From JALOAD01 sp023228995 [NCBI: Candidatus Muiribacterium halophilum] (lineage in GTDB: Bacteria; Muiribacteriota; Muiribacteriia; Muiribacteriales), in assembly GCA_023228995.1 (NCBI GenBank), contig JALOAD010000004.1, positions 127,875 through 145,043 of the forward strand: DNA of 17,169 nt, read 5' to 3'. Under the pieces are notes generated by a model. That model ran no database searches, was not told where the DNA came from, and saw nothing but the letters and a program-made list of their open reading frames with translations. The position numbers and the translations under genes are program-made. Below are positions 1 to 7,943 of the stretch, one piece after another. Numbering within the stretch: position 1 is the stretch's first letter; every line of letters begins with the position of its first letter.

Positions 1-211
1 CACTTTTATTTTCACCATCAGGATCTATTCCAGCATTTTCTGTAGAATCAACTTTATTTACAGATGTCTTTTGATGATCATCGTCTTTTTTTTGTAATTG
101 AGGATATTGATCAGTTCCTTGAGCTCTAGTTTCCTGAATATCCTTAACCTTAGAAGCATTAAGATTTTGTGCTATATGAGTATTTATTTCAACCGGATCA
201 ATAGACGCCAT
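1..211 (-). CDS. Small hydrophilic protein of unknown function, C-terminus cut by window edge
   Basis: This reading frame starts at an ATG at 211 and runs off the left edge after 70 codons. The upstream AGGA (in ATAGGAATAATT) is a plausible ribosome binding site. The product begins MASIDPVEINTHIAQNLNAS and is rich in Gln, Lys, Asp and Asn, with no hydrophobic segment, Cys or Trp. It ends in an IDPDGENK-like stretch, so it is probably largely disordered or helical. It follows fapA by 43 bp on the same strand and is likely the next gene of the operon. Short Gln-rich proteins of this kind occur near fliA/fapA in several flagellated bacteria, but that is recollection and I cannot name a family. 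Function unknown. Confidence 0.7.
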   Translation of the reverse strand, partial: MASIDPVEINTHIAQNLNASKVKDIQETRAQGTDQYPQLQKKDDDHQKTSVNKVDSTENAGIDPDGENKS

Positions 212-254
212 AATTATTCCTATAAAAGAATTTTTTTTAACTAATTAAATTATA

Positions 255-2084
255 TCAACTATATGGATTTATTTTAAGATAACCATCTTCATATAAAATC
301 GTAGCAAATTTAATTTCATCTTTTACCTGCATAACACCCTTTCTAATAGTAATAGTAACACCTGGGAATATTTTTTCTTTAACTTTAAGTTTCCCACTCT
401 GACTACCTTCTATTTCTTCTTCAAGATTATCTCTTTCTATAAGAAGATTTTCGACTTTTTTTTCAAGCTGTCCTCTTAACACAATATATTTTGATAATTT
501 ATCCTGTTTATCATCAGGAAGAGTTTTCAATCTTTTTTTTAGATTTTCAAGTACTTCTGAAGCTTCATTTATTTTATCAATATCATCATAAACACGATTT
601 ACTTCAACATCAATATCATCTATTCTTTTCATTATTTCTTCACGAATACCTATTATTACCGATGTTTTAGTAGCTAAATGACTTCCCAAAGTCTTACATT
701 CTATAAGTTCTTGAGCTCTTATAACTCCACCAACAATAAGCCCCTTTCCATCCATTACTTTTATTCTTTCACCTTTAATATTAGAATGCATAACAGCTCT
801 GGACACAACAAGTTCTTTATTACAGGAAACATTGCTGTTTTCGATGAATTTTGCAATTATACTACCATTTGCTTTAACTTTTCCAGCATCTTTTCCCATA
901 ATACCACCTTTGACAATAATATCTCCGGTAGCTTCAAGATCACATGCACCAACTGTTTTTTCAATTTCAATATTACCTTTAGCCTTAACATAAAATCCAT
1001 CTAGCACACTGCCTTTTATAATAACAGACCCGATAAAATCGATATTACCAACTTTTAAATCAACATCACCCTCTATAATATACACTGGGGTTACAGTTAA
1101 CTTTTCACCTTCTTTCATAACTTGACCATCTAAAAGAGATGTTATTTTTTGACCATCTTCTGAAAGTTCAACATTTTTACCAACAAATCCCTCAATAGAA
1201 ATATCTTCACCAACTTCTGATTCAATTACATTACCAAGAATATCTTTACCATTTTTACCTTTTTCTGGCATTTTATATTCTGCAAGAACTTCACCTTTTA
1301 CAACATTTGTAATAATATCAAGATGTTTAAAATCAACAGAACCATCTTCAAGAAGTTGAGGTTTTATGTTTTTTGCAAGATTTATTTTAAACTCAAGTCT
1401 GCCATTTTTTCCTTTTTGAGGTTCAATTCCTTTTGCAATTAATATTTTTTCATTATATTTTAAATCTTTTACAATTTCATTTGGAGCATGCTCTATTATA
1501 CCAAAAACAATATTTTCTTTAGCAATTAATTCCAAAATACCTTTTACAGTAGGAGCACTTCCACCCTGAGGTTCTGTAGCTGTAATAAAAGCTTGCATAT
1601 TATCATCAGATATTTCTATAGTTATTTCTGAATCAACATATATATCAGGATCATACTCTGCAATTTTAACTTGAGGCTTATCAGATTCCAAAAATTCTTT
1701 AACAGCCTCATAATCTACATTAACAATACCATTTTCTTCAATTACTTTTTGTACATCATCAAGTTCACCCTTTTTTTCACTATGAGAAACAAGAAATATG
1801 CCATCTTTGCTTTTATCAATTGATAAAACAACTTTATCAGTATTCTTTTTTTCAATATTTTCAAGTACATCTTCAATATTTTCAGTTTTTTCTTTTTTTG
1901 AGGTTACACTGACAAGTGGAATTATTTTAATTTTATAATTTTTTTTACCAAAACCAAGAAACCCTTCAGAACCTTCTTTAAGAATCTCCATTTCAACATC
2001 GTTTTCATTAAGACCCAATTTTAAAAGTGATTTTTCAATAAGCTCATCAAGATCTGGACCTTCATAAATATAAAAATCTGACAT
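255..2084 (-). CDS. fapA: FapA (DUF342) family protein with N-terminal Jag_N-like domain
   Basis: A 609-residue cytoplasmic protein. Residues 1-55 look like a Jag_N domain (LDELIEKSLLKLGL, then EGSEGFLGFGKK). An acidic linker of about 90 residues follows. From about 145 to 335 it has the FapA/DUF342 pattern, including GGSAPTVKGIL (174-184) and two related GKNGR/GKNGK segments near 225 and 276. Residues 335-480 are Gly- and Val-rich beta-helix-like repeats (GDVDLKVGNIDFIGSVIIKG and on). Residues 482-560 are a charged coiled coil, followed by a short beta tail. Named FapA proteins have been linked to polymer or surface assembly, but the biochemical role is unsettled. The ATG at 2084 has GGAGGG four bases upstream. 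It lies 12 bp after the sigma factor gene, so the two are almost certainly co-transcribed. Family assignment is firm, function is not. Confidence 0.88.
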   Translation of the reverse strand: MSDFYIYEGPDLDELIEKSLLKLGLNENDVEMEILKEGSEGFLGFGKKNYKIKIIPLVSVTSKKEKTENIEDVLENIEKKNTDKVVLSIDKSKDGIFLVSHSEKKGELDDVQKVIEENGIVNVDYEAVKEFLESDKPQVKIAEYDPDIYVDSEITIEISDDNMQAFITATEPQGGSAPTVKGILELIAKENIVFGIIEHAPNEIVKDLKYNEKILIAKGIEPQKGKNGRLEFKINLAKNIKPQLLEDGSVDFKHLDIITNVVKGEVLAEYKMPEKGKNGKDILGNVIESEVGEDISIEGFVGKNVELSEDGQKITSLLDGQVMKEGEKLTVTPVYIIEGDVDLKVGNIDFIGSVIIKGSVLDGFYVKAKGNIEIEKTVGACDLEATGDIIVKGGIMGKDAGKVKANGSIIAKFIENSNVSCNKELVVSRAVMHSNIKGERIKVMDGKGLIVGGVIRAQELIECKTLGSHLATKTSVIIGIREEIMKRIDDIDVEVNRVYDDIDKINEASEVLENLKKRLKTLPDDKQDKLSKYIVLRGQLEKKVENLLIERDNLEEEIEGSQSGKLKVKEKIFPGVTITIRKGVMQVKDEIKFATILYEDGYLKINPYS

Positions 2085-2096
2085 TATCCCTCCAGA

Positions 2097-2879
2097 CTAA
2101 TCGTAAAGAATTTCCTCCTTGAAATTCTTCAGCTTTTCCTTCAATCTGTTGACTGCTTTTGTGTGTAATTGAGACACTCTCGAATCAGAAACACTAAGAA
2201 CTTTACCTATTTCTTTGAGAGTAAGTTCTTCAAAATAATATAAAGAAATAACAAGTTTTTCTCTTTCACTTAAAGAACTTATTGCATCGACAAGAAGTTC
2301 TTTAATCTCAGATTTTTCAGCAACTTCAAGGGGATTTGATACTGTTTTATCCTCTATAAAATCACCTCTTGTAGAATTTCTATTATCATCATCAAAAAAT
2401 ATATCATCAGTTGAAGTAACCTGACTCCTTCTGATTTCAGAGTAGGTTTTTCTTAAATCTTGAATTGTAATTCCCATTTCTTCAGCAAGTTCTTCATCAT
2501 TAGCTTCTCTTGACAGACGGCTGTTAAGAGTTGACTTTGCACGCTCAAGCTCTTTAGATTTTTGAACAACTGATCTTGGAACCCAGTTTTGTTCACGAAG
2601 ACAATCAATTATTGCTCCATGAATTCTAACACCTGCATAAGTTTTAAATTTAACATTTTTACTAGGATCAAATTTAGATATAGCATCCATTAATCCAAAT
2701 GTACCGTAACTTACCAAATCATCAAATTCAACATTCGGTGGTAATTTTTCATATACTCTTCTTGCAATGTATTTTACATAGGGAGCATATATCTCAATAA
2801 GCTTATTTTTCGAATAAGCATCGTCATTACTTTTATAATTGAGCCAAAGCTCATTAGCCAAAGCTTCCTGATCAGGCAC
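2097..2879 (-). CDS. fliA: RNA polymerase sigma factor of the FliA/WhiG (sigma-28) type
   Basis: A 260-residue sigma-70-family factor of group 3. Region 2 spans about residues 25-100, with FDDLVSYGTFGLMDAISKFD (52-71) and FKTYAGVRIHGAIIDCLRE (78-96). The following NWVPRSVVQKSKEL (98-111) is typical of FliA/WhiG proteins. Region 3 runs about 112-150 and region 4 about 190-250, with the DNA-binding helix-turn-helix LTLKEIGKVLSVSDSRVSQL (219-238). Region 1.1 of housekeeping sigmas is absent. Sigma-28 directs late flagellar and chemotaxis genes in most motile bacteria, which fits the CheD and CheC-like genes just upstream. The start codon is GTG, backed by AGAGGGGG; no in-frame ATG fits as well. 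The ribosome binding site overlaps the stop of the preceding gene, which suggests translational coupling. No anti-sigma factor (flgM) is seen here. Confidence 0.93.
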   Translation of the reverse strand: MPDQEALANELWLNYKSNDDAYSKNKLIEIYAPYVKYIARRVYEKLPPNVEFDDLVSYGTFGLMDAISKFDPSKNVKFKTYAGVRIHGAIIDCLREQNWVPRSVVQKSKELERAKSTLNSRLSREANDEELAEEMGITIQDLRKTYSEIRRSQVTSTDDIFFDDDNRNSTRGDFIEDKTVSNPLEVAEKSEIKELLVDAISSLSEREKLVISLYYFEELTLKEIGKVLSVSDSRVSQLHTKAVNRLKEKLKNFKEEILYD

Positions 2880-2891
2880 TATATTCCCCCT

Positions 2892-3845
2892 CTAAGAAAA
2901 AAATAAAAAATATAAAGTTATAAAAACCCCAATAGAAACTGCTCCTATTATAAAATAAAGATAAATAGGCATTTTTTCTTCATAATCTGTATCATTTTCA
3001 TAATTATTTATATCAACATCATTTTCTGCTTGTTTTTCTGTATTTTGAACAGCACTTATCTTTAATTCATCCTGTAATGCAGCATCTCCAACATATAAAT
3101 CACCTAAACCAACTGTAATCTGAATAGAACCAGAAGCTTCAAGTCTATTCACCGAAGTTACTTTACCAACATAAGTTGTTTTTGCAGCATCTGAATTTTT
3201 ATCATATATAACATCTTCAAGTTTTGCAGTATCAATGTTTGAATCAACTATCCTTATATGAATCTCATCCCCGAGTTTGAGTTTATTCACAGGAATACCA
3301 TCAATAGGATCAAGAATAGGGTTAACCTTAATTTTTATCAGTTTTGACTTTGAGCTTGTTTCTTCATTCAAAACATTATTTTCTTCAACAAGATCCATTA
3401 TGTTTTCCTCCACATTCACAAGAGAATATTTAACTTCAATTTTAAGATTGCTTTTTTTATATATCTTTCTAAATACCTCTTCCATAATATCTTTAATCAA
3501 TACATTTTTCAAAAAAGGATCTCTTGATGCTGTAATTATCTCAAATATTTTTTTTATTTTTTCACCATTAAAATTAGTATCAAACTGATTATATATTTTT
3601 TCTATAAATTCTTTTTTTGAATCATTTTCATTTATTTCAGAGTTTATATGATCAACAATACCACAAAAATCATCACCTTCAATGGTAAGGTCATAATCTG
3701 TTATTTTAGAATTATGTATAGCCGAAAATGCGAATTTATTTATAACTTCTTCCTGAGAATCAGCAATTAAAGAAAAAATACCAGCATTATCCGTATTATC
3801 TTCAATAATACCATTCACCCAGAACTCAAAATATCTTCCTTCCAT
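2892..3845 (-). CDS. Uncharacterised tail-anchored protein between cheD and fliA
   Basis: I do not recognise this 317-residue protein with certainty. Its only clear membrane segment is at the extreme C-terminus (about 293-316, IYLYFIIGAVSIGVFITLYF), preceded by an acidic linker (275-290). It is therefore predicted to be tail-anchored, with residues 1-290 in the cytoplasm. There is no signal peptide. The N-terminal half is acidic and mostly helical. Residues about 168-262 form a beta-rich module with NPILDPIDGIPVNKLKLGDE, then TYVGKVTSVNRL and an ITVGLGDLYVGDA end. This resembles uncharacterised domains built on a P-x-x-G-x-x-V-x-x-L-x-x-G-D pattern (perhaps DUF4899), but I cannot confirm that. 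The start ATG follows AAGGAAACC. It is packed between a small membrane gene (3 bp) and fliA (12 bp), so a role in motility, signalling or cell-envelope function is an inference from context. Confidence 0.85.
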   Translation of the reverse strand: MEGRYFEFWVNGIIEDNTDNAGIFSLIADSQEEVINKFAFSAIHNSKITDYDLTIEGDDFCGIVDHINSEINENDSKKEFIEKIYNQFDTNFNGEKIKKIFEIITASRDPFLKNVLIKDIMEEVFRKIYKKSNLKIEVKYSLVNVEENIMDLVEENNVLNEETSSKSKLIKIKVNPILDPIDGIPVNKLKLGDEIHIRIVDSNIDTAKLEDVIYDKNSDAAKTTYVGKVTSVNRLEASGSIQITVGLGDLYVGDAALQDELKISAVQNTEKQAENDVDINNYENDTDYEEKMPIYLYFIIGAVSIGVFITLYFLFFS

Positions 3846-3848
3846 AAT

Positions 3849-4106
3849 TTAAGGTTTCCTTTTTTCAACATCTTTGAAAATATAGTCAGTATTACGTATT
3901 ACATTTTTTTCCTTATTCTTTGAAGAAGAAGGTCTAATAAACTCAACTATTAGCATTATTGCTATAATTACAACACAAAATGCCGGAAAAGCGACAATTG
4001 TCTTTTTTAAAGCAACAAATTCATTGCTCTGATTTAAAGCAATTATAAAAAATATTATACTTGAAAAAAAGGCAATTATCAAACTGACAATCACAATCCT
4101 TTTCAT
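3849..4106 (-). CDS. Small two-helix membrane protein, unknown function
   Basis: An 85-residue protein with two predicted membrane helices: about residues 4-24 (IVIVSLIIAFFSSIIFFIIA) and 36-57 (TIVAFPAFCVVIIAIMLIVEF). A polar, basic C-terminal tail follows (RPSSSKNKEK onward). With few positive residues before helix 1 and Lys34-Lys35 between the helices, the topology is uncertain. The ATG at 4106 overlaps the cheD stop codon by one base (TAATG), and its own end is 3 bp from the next gene, so it is translated as part of the operon. I recognise no family. Its place between cheD and a tail-anchored protein invites the idea that the two membrane proteins work together, but nothing in the sequence shows this. 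Confidence 0.75.
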   Translation of the reverse strand: MKRIVIVSLIIAFFSSIIFFIIALNQSNEFVALKKTIVAFPAFCVVIIAIMLIVEFIRPSSSKNKEKNVIRNTDYIFKDVEKRKP

Positions 4107-4570
4107 TATATTATATACTCTCCTCTTAGTAAAGTATTTATATGCATATTTCCAGTATTTAAATCAAATTCACATACTCTTCCAAAGTCTCCGCCTGTAT
4201 CTTCTGAAATTATACTTATATTTTCCTCATTAAGTATTTTCTTTGCAGAAATAATATTTTCAAATCCAATATTTTTATTTCCTATATCTGTTAATTTAGC
4301 ACCACCAGTTATTTTTGCAACAATATCTCTTTTACTTGTCTGCCGGTACAAGTCACTCAAAGCAATATAAATTCCAGAATCAACATATTTTAAAAAACTG
4401 TTTGGCCTAGAATTTGAAATATAATTAGGTAAAATACTATGTAGCATAATTCCTGTTTTTGTAAATCTTTCATACAAAACAATTACAACACACGAACCAA
4501 TACCATCAGTATGAAAAATATCCCCTTTTACTCCAAACTTAAAATCTCCAACCGGAACTATAATTTTCAT
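4106..4570 (-). CDS. cheD: Chemoreceptor glutamine deamidase CheD
   Basis: A 154-residue CheD when started at the ATG at 4570; a TTG one codon earlier is less likely. CheD deamidates specific Gln residues of chemoreceptors to Glu and, in Bacillus subtilis and Thermotoga, binds CheC. The signature is clear: DGIGSCVVIVLYE holds the catalytic Cys27, and GIMLHSILPNY holds His44. Thr21 (HTDGIG) completes a triad with the same numbering as Thermotoga CheD. KITGGAKL (87-94) and the following IGxxN segment (IGNKNI, 96-101) are also family features. The length is normal. The start overlaps the upstream stop by one base (TGATG) with only a weak GGTGGG nearby, so translation is probably coupled to the CheC-like gene before it. 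Chemoreceptors themselves are not in the window. Confidence 0.93.
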   Translation of the reverse strand: MKIIVPVGDFKFGVKGDIFHTDGIGSCVVIVLYERFTKTGIMLHSILPNYISNSRPNSFLKYVDSGIYIALSDLYRQTSKRDIVAKITGGAKLTDIGNKNIGFENIISAKKILNEENISIISEDTGGDFGRVCEFDLNTGNMHINTLLRGEYII

Positions 4571-5082
4571 CAAAAAAATACCAGTATCCCACCAAAATCA
4601 GTTTTTTCTTCTCTTAAAAATATATTATTAAATATATAATCAAAATTATCTTTATCTTTTGTTCTCTTTTGAACTTCATTATTAAAAAAACTTTCTAAAA
4701 AATCACAATTAAAAGTATATTTTTTAAGATTAAAATTATCATTTTCGGCAAATATCTTTAATATTTCGCATAATATAAATTTAATATCATCGCTTATTTC
4801 ATCAAAAAAACATTTACTATTATGGTTTAAATTATCTGCTATGTGTTTATTTATATAAAGAAGAACAGATATATCTTTTTTATCAAGAAAAAATTCTGTA
4901 TAAAAAACATAAGCATTGCATTGAAATTTTCTATTAATCAATTCGCCAGTAATATAAGAATTAACATTAGGCAATTCAATATCAGTAATATTTCCGAAAA
5001 AATCATTTATATGAACAGAAATTCTTCCAGAAATAATATTAGTAAGTTCACTAATCTTGCTATTAAAAATATCGTTATTCAT
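4570..5082 (-). CDS. Divergent CheC/CheX/FliY-class CheY-P phosphatase (predicted)
   Basis: A 170-residue cytoplasmic protein of low overall conservation. Near the N-terminus it carries Ser8-x3-Glu12-x2-Asn15-x22-Pro38. This matches exactly the [D/S]-x3-E-x2-N-x22-P active-site signature of CheC-class phosphatases, which dephosphorylate CheY-P. The local text SKISELTNIISG and then IELPNVN reads like the CheC pattern of an E-x-x-N-I-x-x-G helix followed by a P-x-V strand. A second, pseudo-symmetric helix may be ILCEILKIFAEN (103-114), but there Asn is replaced by Lys109 and the D/S position is Phe102, so one site looks dead. The protein ends in a beta-like GGILVFF. It sits directly upstream of cheD with a one-base overlap; CheC and CheD are known partners. 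The ATG at 5082 has GAGGAG upstream. Motif and neighbour agree, but homology needs confirmation. Confidence 0.7.
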   Translation of the reverse strand: MNNDIFNSKISELTNIISGRISVHINDFFGNITDIELPNVNSYITGELINRKFQCNAYVFYTEFFLDKKDISVLLYINKHIADNLNHNSKCFFDEISDDIKFILCEILKIFAENDNFNLKKYTFNCDFLESFFNNEVQKRTKDKDNFDYIFNNIFLREEKTDFGGILVFF

Positions 5083-5662
5083 TCTTTGCTCTCCTCACGC
5101 TATTAAACTTATTAATCGCATGAACAATGTTACCTTTCATAAAAATCTTAACAATTTCTTCAATATCAGGATACAGATTTTTACCAATAATTTTCATATT
5201 TTCTTCAGTGAATCTATCTAAAACATAATCTGTTTTGTTTTCAATTCTGAAAGTTTCAGAAAAAATACCTACTCTTAATCTATAAAATTTTTTTCCAATA
5301 TTACTAATTACTGATGATATACCATTATGACCACCATCACCTTTATTAAAACCTATTTTTAATTTACCAAATTCAATATCAAGATCATCATGTATTATCA
5401 ATATATTTTCAGGTTTAATTTGCATTTTTGAACAGAATTTTAAAATACAATCACCACTTAAATTCATATATGTATGAGGTCGAACAAAAATTATATCTTC
5501 TCTTGCATATTTTATCTGAAAAAACTCAGATAAATTTGCATTCTCATAATTTTGACTTAAAAAATTGTTTTCTCTAAAATATTCTATAAAATCATATCCT
5601 ATATTATGTCTTGTAAATCTATATTTTTCAGGATAATTTCCTAATCCTGCTATTAATTTCAA
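5075..5662 (-). CDS. pth: Peptidyl-tRNA hydrolase
   Basis: A 195-residue enzyme that releases tRNA from peptidyl-tRNAs dropped by stalled ribosomes. All key residues are present: Asn9 in AGLGNY, the catalytic His19 in TRHNIGYD, Asn68 in TYMNLSGD, Asp92 in IIHDDLD and Asn113 in GGHNGISS. They match E. coli Asn10, His20, Asn68, Asp93 and Asn114 (mostly offset by one). The start codon is TTG at 5662, with GGAGG four bases upstream and no better start nearby. This TTG overlaps the TGA stop of the preceding TPR gene. The gene overlaps the next reading frame by 8 bp. In Bacillus, pth (spoVC) closes the spoVG-glmU-prs-ctc cluster, the same relative place as here. The charged C-terminus (VRRAKNE) is ordinary for the family. 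Confidence 0.95.
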   Translation of the reverse strand: MKLIAGLGNYPEKYRFTRHNIGYDFIEYFRENNFLSQNYENANLSEFFQIKYAREDIIFVRPHTYMNLSGDCILKFCSKMQIKPENILIIHDDLDIEFGKLKIGFNKGDGGHNGISSVISNIGKKFYRLRVGIFSETFRIENKTDYVLDRFTEENMKIIGKNLYPDIEEIVKIFMKGNIVHAINKFNSVRRAKNE

Positions 5663-7932
5663 AAATCCTCCATATTATTATAAATAATATTTTTCAAATC
5701 TTCCTCTTCAACAATTAAAAGATTCGCATTTAATATATTTTTTACTTCAGGTGTTAAATTTTCAAACACTTTTTTTAAATTATCATAAAGCCATTTTTCA
5801 TTTGGAAAATCTCTAAGCATTTCTTTAAATATTATTTTACCTTCTTCTCTGTTTTTTCTAAACTTATACTCAAAATTAAGTTTATTTGCTTCAAACTCAT
5901 TAGGAAACAATATAGATATTCTTTCAATATATTTCCAAGCTTCATCAAAAAGCTCTTTTTTTATTAGTAAATTTGAAATTGAAGAAAGAACAAAATAATC
6001 ATCTTTTTTAATATCAAGAGATTTTTTAAAATATAAATAAGATATATCATACATTTCTTCATTATAAGCTGCAATTCCAATATCTTTATAAGCATAAAAT
6101 CTATTATCTATAAGTTCTCTTTCTTTTTTATCACCTAAATCATTAACAAGTTCCATAGCTTCTTTGTTTTCCATATCCATAGTATAACTATCTTTAGCTT
6201 TTTCATAAGCTTCTTTATAAAGACCTTTTTCAGAAAGACATTTAGCTAGAAAAAAATCAACATAAGAATTATTTTCCGCAAAATTTGCTGCATTAATATA
6301 ATATACAAGAGCTTCTGAATAAGCTCCTGTTGCAAAATACACATTAGCAATATTTATAAGTATGTTATAGTTTTCTGGTTGAAGTCTTGAAGCCATTTTA
6401 AGATTATAAAGAGCTTTATCAAAATCCCCATTCCTTGCAAAATCTAGCCCATAATTATAATACGAATCAACATCAGAAAACATCTTTATATTACCTGCAA
6501 GATCAGATTCTCCAAATATCTTTTTAACATAATTTGCCCATTTACTACCTCTAAATTTATCTATAACAAAATTTTTTTCTTCTTCCATTTCATCATATTT
6601 TGTGTTTCTTTTAAGACTAAGTATTCTATAATATCTATATTTTGGGTTTTCACTATCCATAACAACAGATTTTGAATATTCAGAAAGTGCTTGACTATAT
6701 TTTCTCATTTTATCAAGATATATACCTTTTCTAAAATGATTTTCAGCTTCATCTTTTATATTATTTGAAAGATCAATATAGTAAATTGCTTTTTCAAATT
6801 CTTTTTTATCAGATGCATTATCTGACAATTCACTATAGATTTTTATAAGAAAATCATTTTCATTTCTTTCTTTTATCTTTTCTATAACTTTATTCATCTC
6901 AAGTTCATTATTAACACTACTATAGTATCTAAACCATAGATAATCATCTCTATTTACCTGAAATTGCAATCCTGAATTTAAAAATTTACTATGATTATTA
7001 ATAAAAAGTTCAGATTTTCCCATTTCAATCATACTTAAAAGCACAATAAAACGATTTTCTTCATTTTCAATATCAAATTCATTGTATTCGTCAAAAATAT
7101 GCAAAACATTTCCATAAGATCTCTGATTAAAATAAGCTTGAGCAAGGTCTGATAGAAGATTTTTTCTTTGAACAGAATCTTTTTCACTTTCAAGAAGCAT
7201 TCTTATAATTTTAATTGCATTTTTTGAATCACCTGAATCTATTAATTCTCTAACTTTAGACTTATAAAACTTTATATCTTTTTCTGATAAATAAACAGAT
7301 TCAATATCTTTTACATCTTCAAGAAGTCGGTTTCCTTCATCTTCTTTACCTGTAACAACATATAATTTTGATAATTTTATTCTTATATTATCATCATCGG
7401 GATTTATACTTAAGAGTTTTTCATAAATTTCGACAGCTTTTTCTGAATTGGAATTTTCAAATATAATTGCCATCATCTTCAAAGCTTTAGGATTATTAGG
7501 AAATAAAGCAATTATTTTTTCAAGATAAGGAATTCTTCTATCTATTTCTTTTTCGTTTTCAGCAATAAAAAGCAAAGAATCTCTCAACTTATTTCCAAGT
7601 TCTTCCTCTTTAAAATATTTATAAGCAACTTCAAGATGAATTATACTTTTTTTAAATTCTCCTTCAGAAAAATACCTATCACCTTCTTTTCTATTAGCCA
7701 AATAAAGTTTTTCAACAGCATCTACATTATAAGGATCACTTATTACAAGCTCTCTATATATTTTTATAGCTTTATCAAATTCTCCATTATCTTCAAATTG
7801 AAAAGCTAATTCTATCTTTTCGGCTGAATTAGATATTTTTACAGGTTCATTGGTCTTTTGTGGAGTTTTTCTTCCGCATGAAACAACACCTGTTACAAGG
7901 ATTAATATTATTAAAACACTTAATTTTCTCAT
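5659..7932 (-). CDS. Large TPR-repeat lipoprotein, function unknown
   Basis: A 757-residue protein. The N-terminus is a lipoprotein signal: MRK, a hydrophobic run (LSVLIILILVTGV), then the lipobox V-V-S-Cys19. The mature chain should thus be lipidated and held at the outer face of a membrane. The rest is helical tetratricopeptide repeats in at least three blocks: about 37-200 (EDNGEFDKAIKIYRELV is one clear unit), about 375-430 (KYSQALSEYSKSVVMDSENP) and about 487-685 (NGDFDKALYNLKMASRLQPE; TGAYSEALVYYINAA; EMYDISYLYFKKSLDI). The 200-370 stretch is more divergent. There is no catalytic motif, so it is probably a scaffold for protein contacts. The ATG has GGGG just upstream. It lies 11 bp after prs and overlaps pth, a place held by ctc (ribosomal protein L25 family) in Bacillus. 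The partner cannot be inferred. Confidence 0.85.
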   Translation of the reverse strand: MRKLSVLIILILVTGVVSCGRKTPQKTNEPVKISNSAEKIELAFQFEDNGEFDKAIKIYRELVISDPYNVDAVEKLYLANRKEGDRYFSEGEFKKSIIHLEVAYKYFKEEELGNKLRDSLLFIAENEKEIDRRIPYLEKIIALFPNNPKALKMMAIIFENSNSEKAVEIYEKLLSINPDDDNIRIKLSKLYVVTGKEDEGNRLLEDVKDIESVYLSEKDIKFYKSKVRELIDSGDSKNAIKIIRMLLESEKDSVQRKNLLSDLAQAYFNQRSYGNVLHIFDEYNEFDIENEENRFIVLLSMIEMGKSELFINNHSKFLNSGLQFQVNRDDYLWFRYYSSVNNELEMNKVIEKIKERNENDFLIKIYSELSDNASDKKEFEKAIYYIDLSNNIKDEAENHFRKGIYLDKMRKYSQALSEYSKSVVMDSENPKYRYYRILSLKRNTKYDEMEEEKNFVIDKFRGSKWANYVKKIFGESDLAGNIKMFSDVDSYYNYGLDFARNGDFDKALYNLKMASRLQPENYNILINIANVYFATGAYSEALVYYINAANFAENNSYVDFFLAKCLSEKGLYKEAYEKAKDSYTMDMENKEAMELVNDLGDKKERELIDNRFYAYKDIGIAAYNEEMYDISYLYFKKSLDIKKDDYFVLSSISNLLIKKELFDEAWKYIERISILFPNEFEANKLNFEYKFRKNREEGKIIFKEMLRDFPNEKWLYDNLKKVFENLTPEVKNILNANLLIVEEEDLKNIIYNNMEDF

Positions 7933-7943
7933 ATTCCCCGCTT

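Noticed and set aside
678-1004. Open frame on the plus strand opposite fapA, and similar plus-strand frames opposite other genes (for example 3277-3588, 4843-5106, 8182-8424, 9086-9277, 11396-11587, 15641-15862)
   Set aside because: They are antisense to well-supported genes, show no recognisable domains or plausible ribosome binding sites, and have the composition expected of antisense to AT-rich coding DNA.
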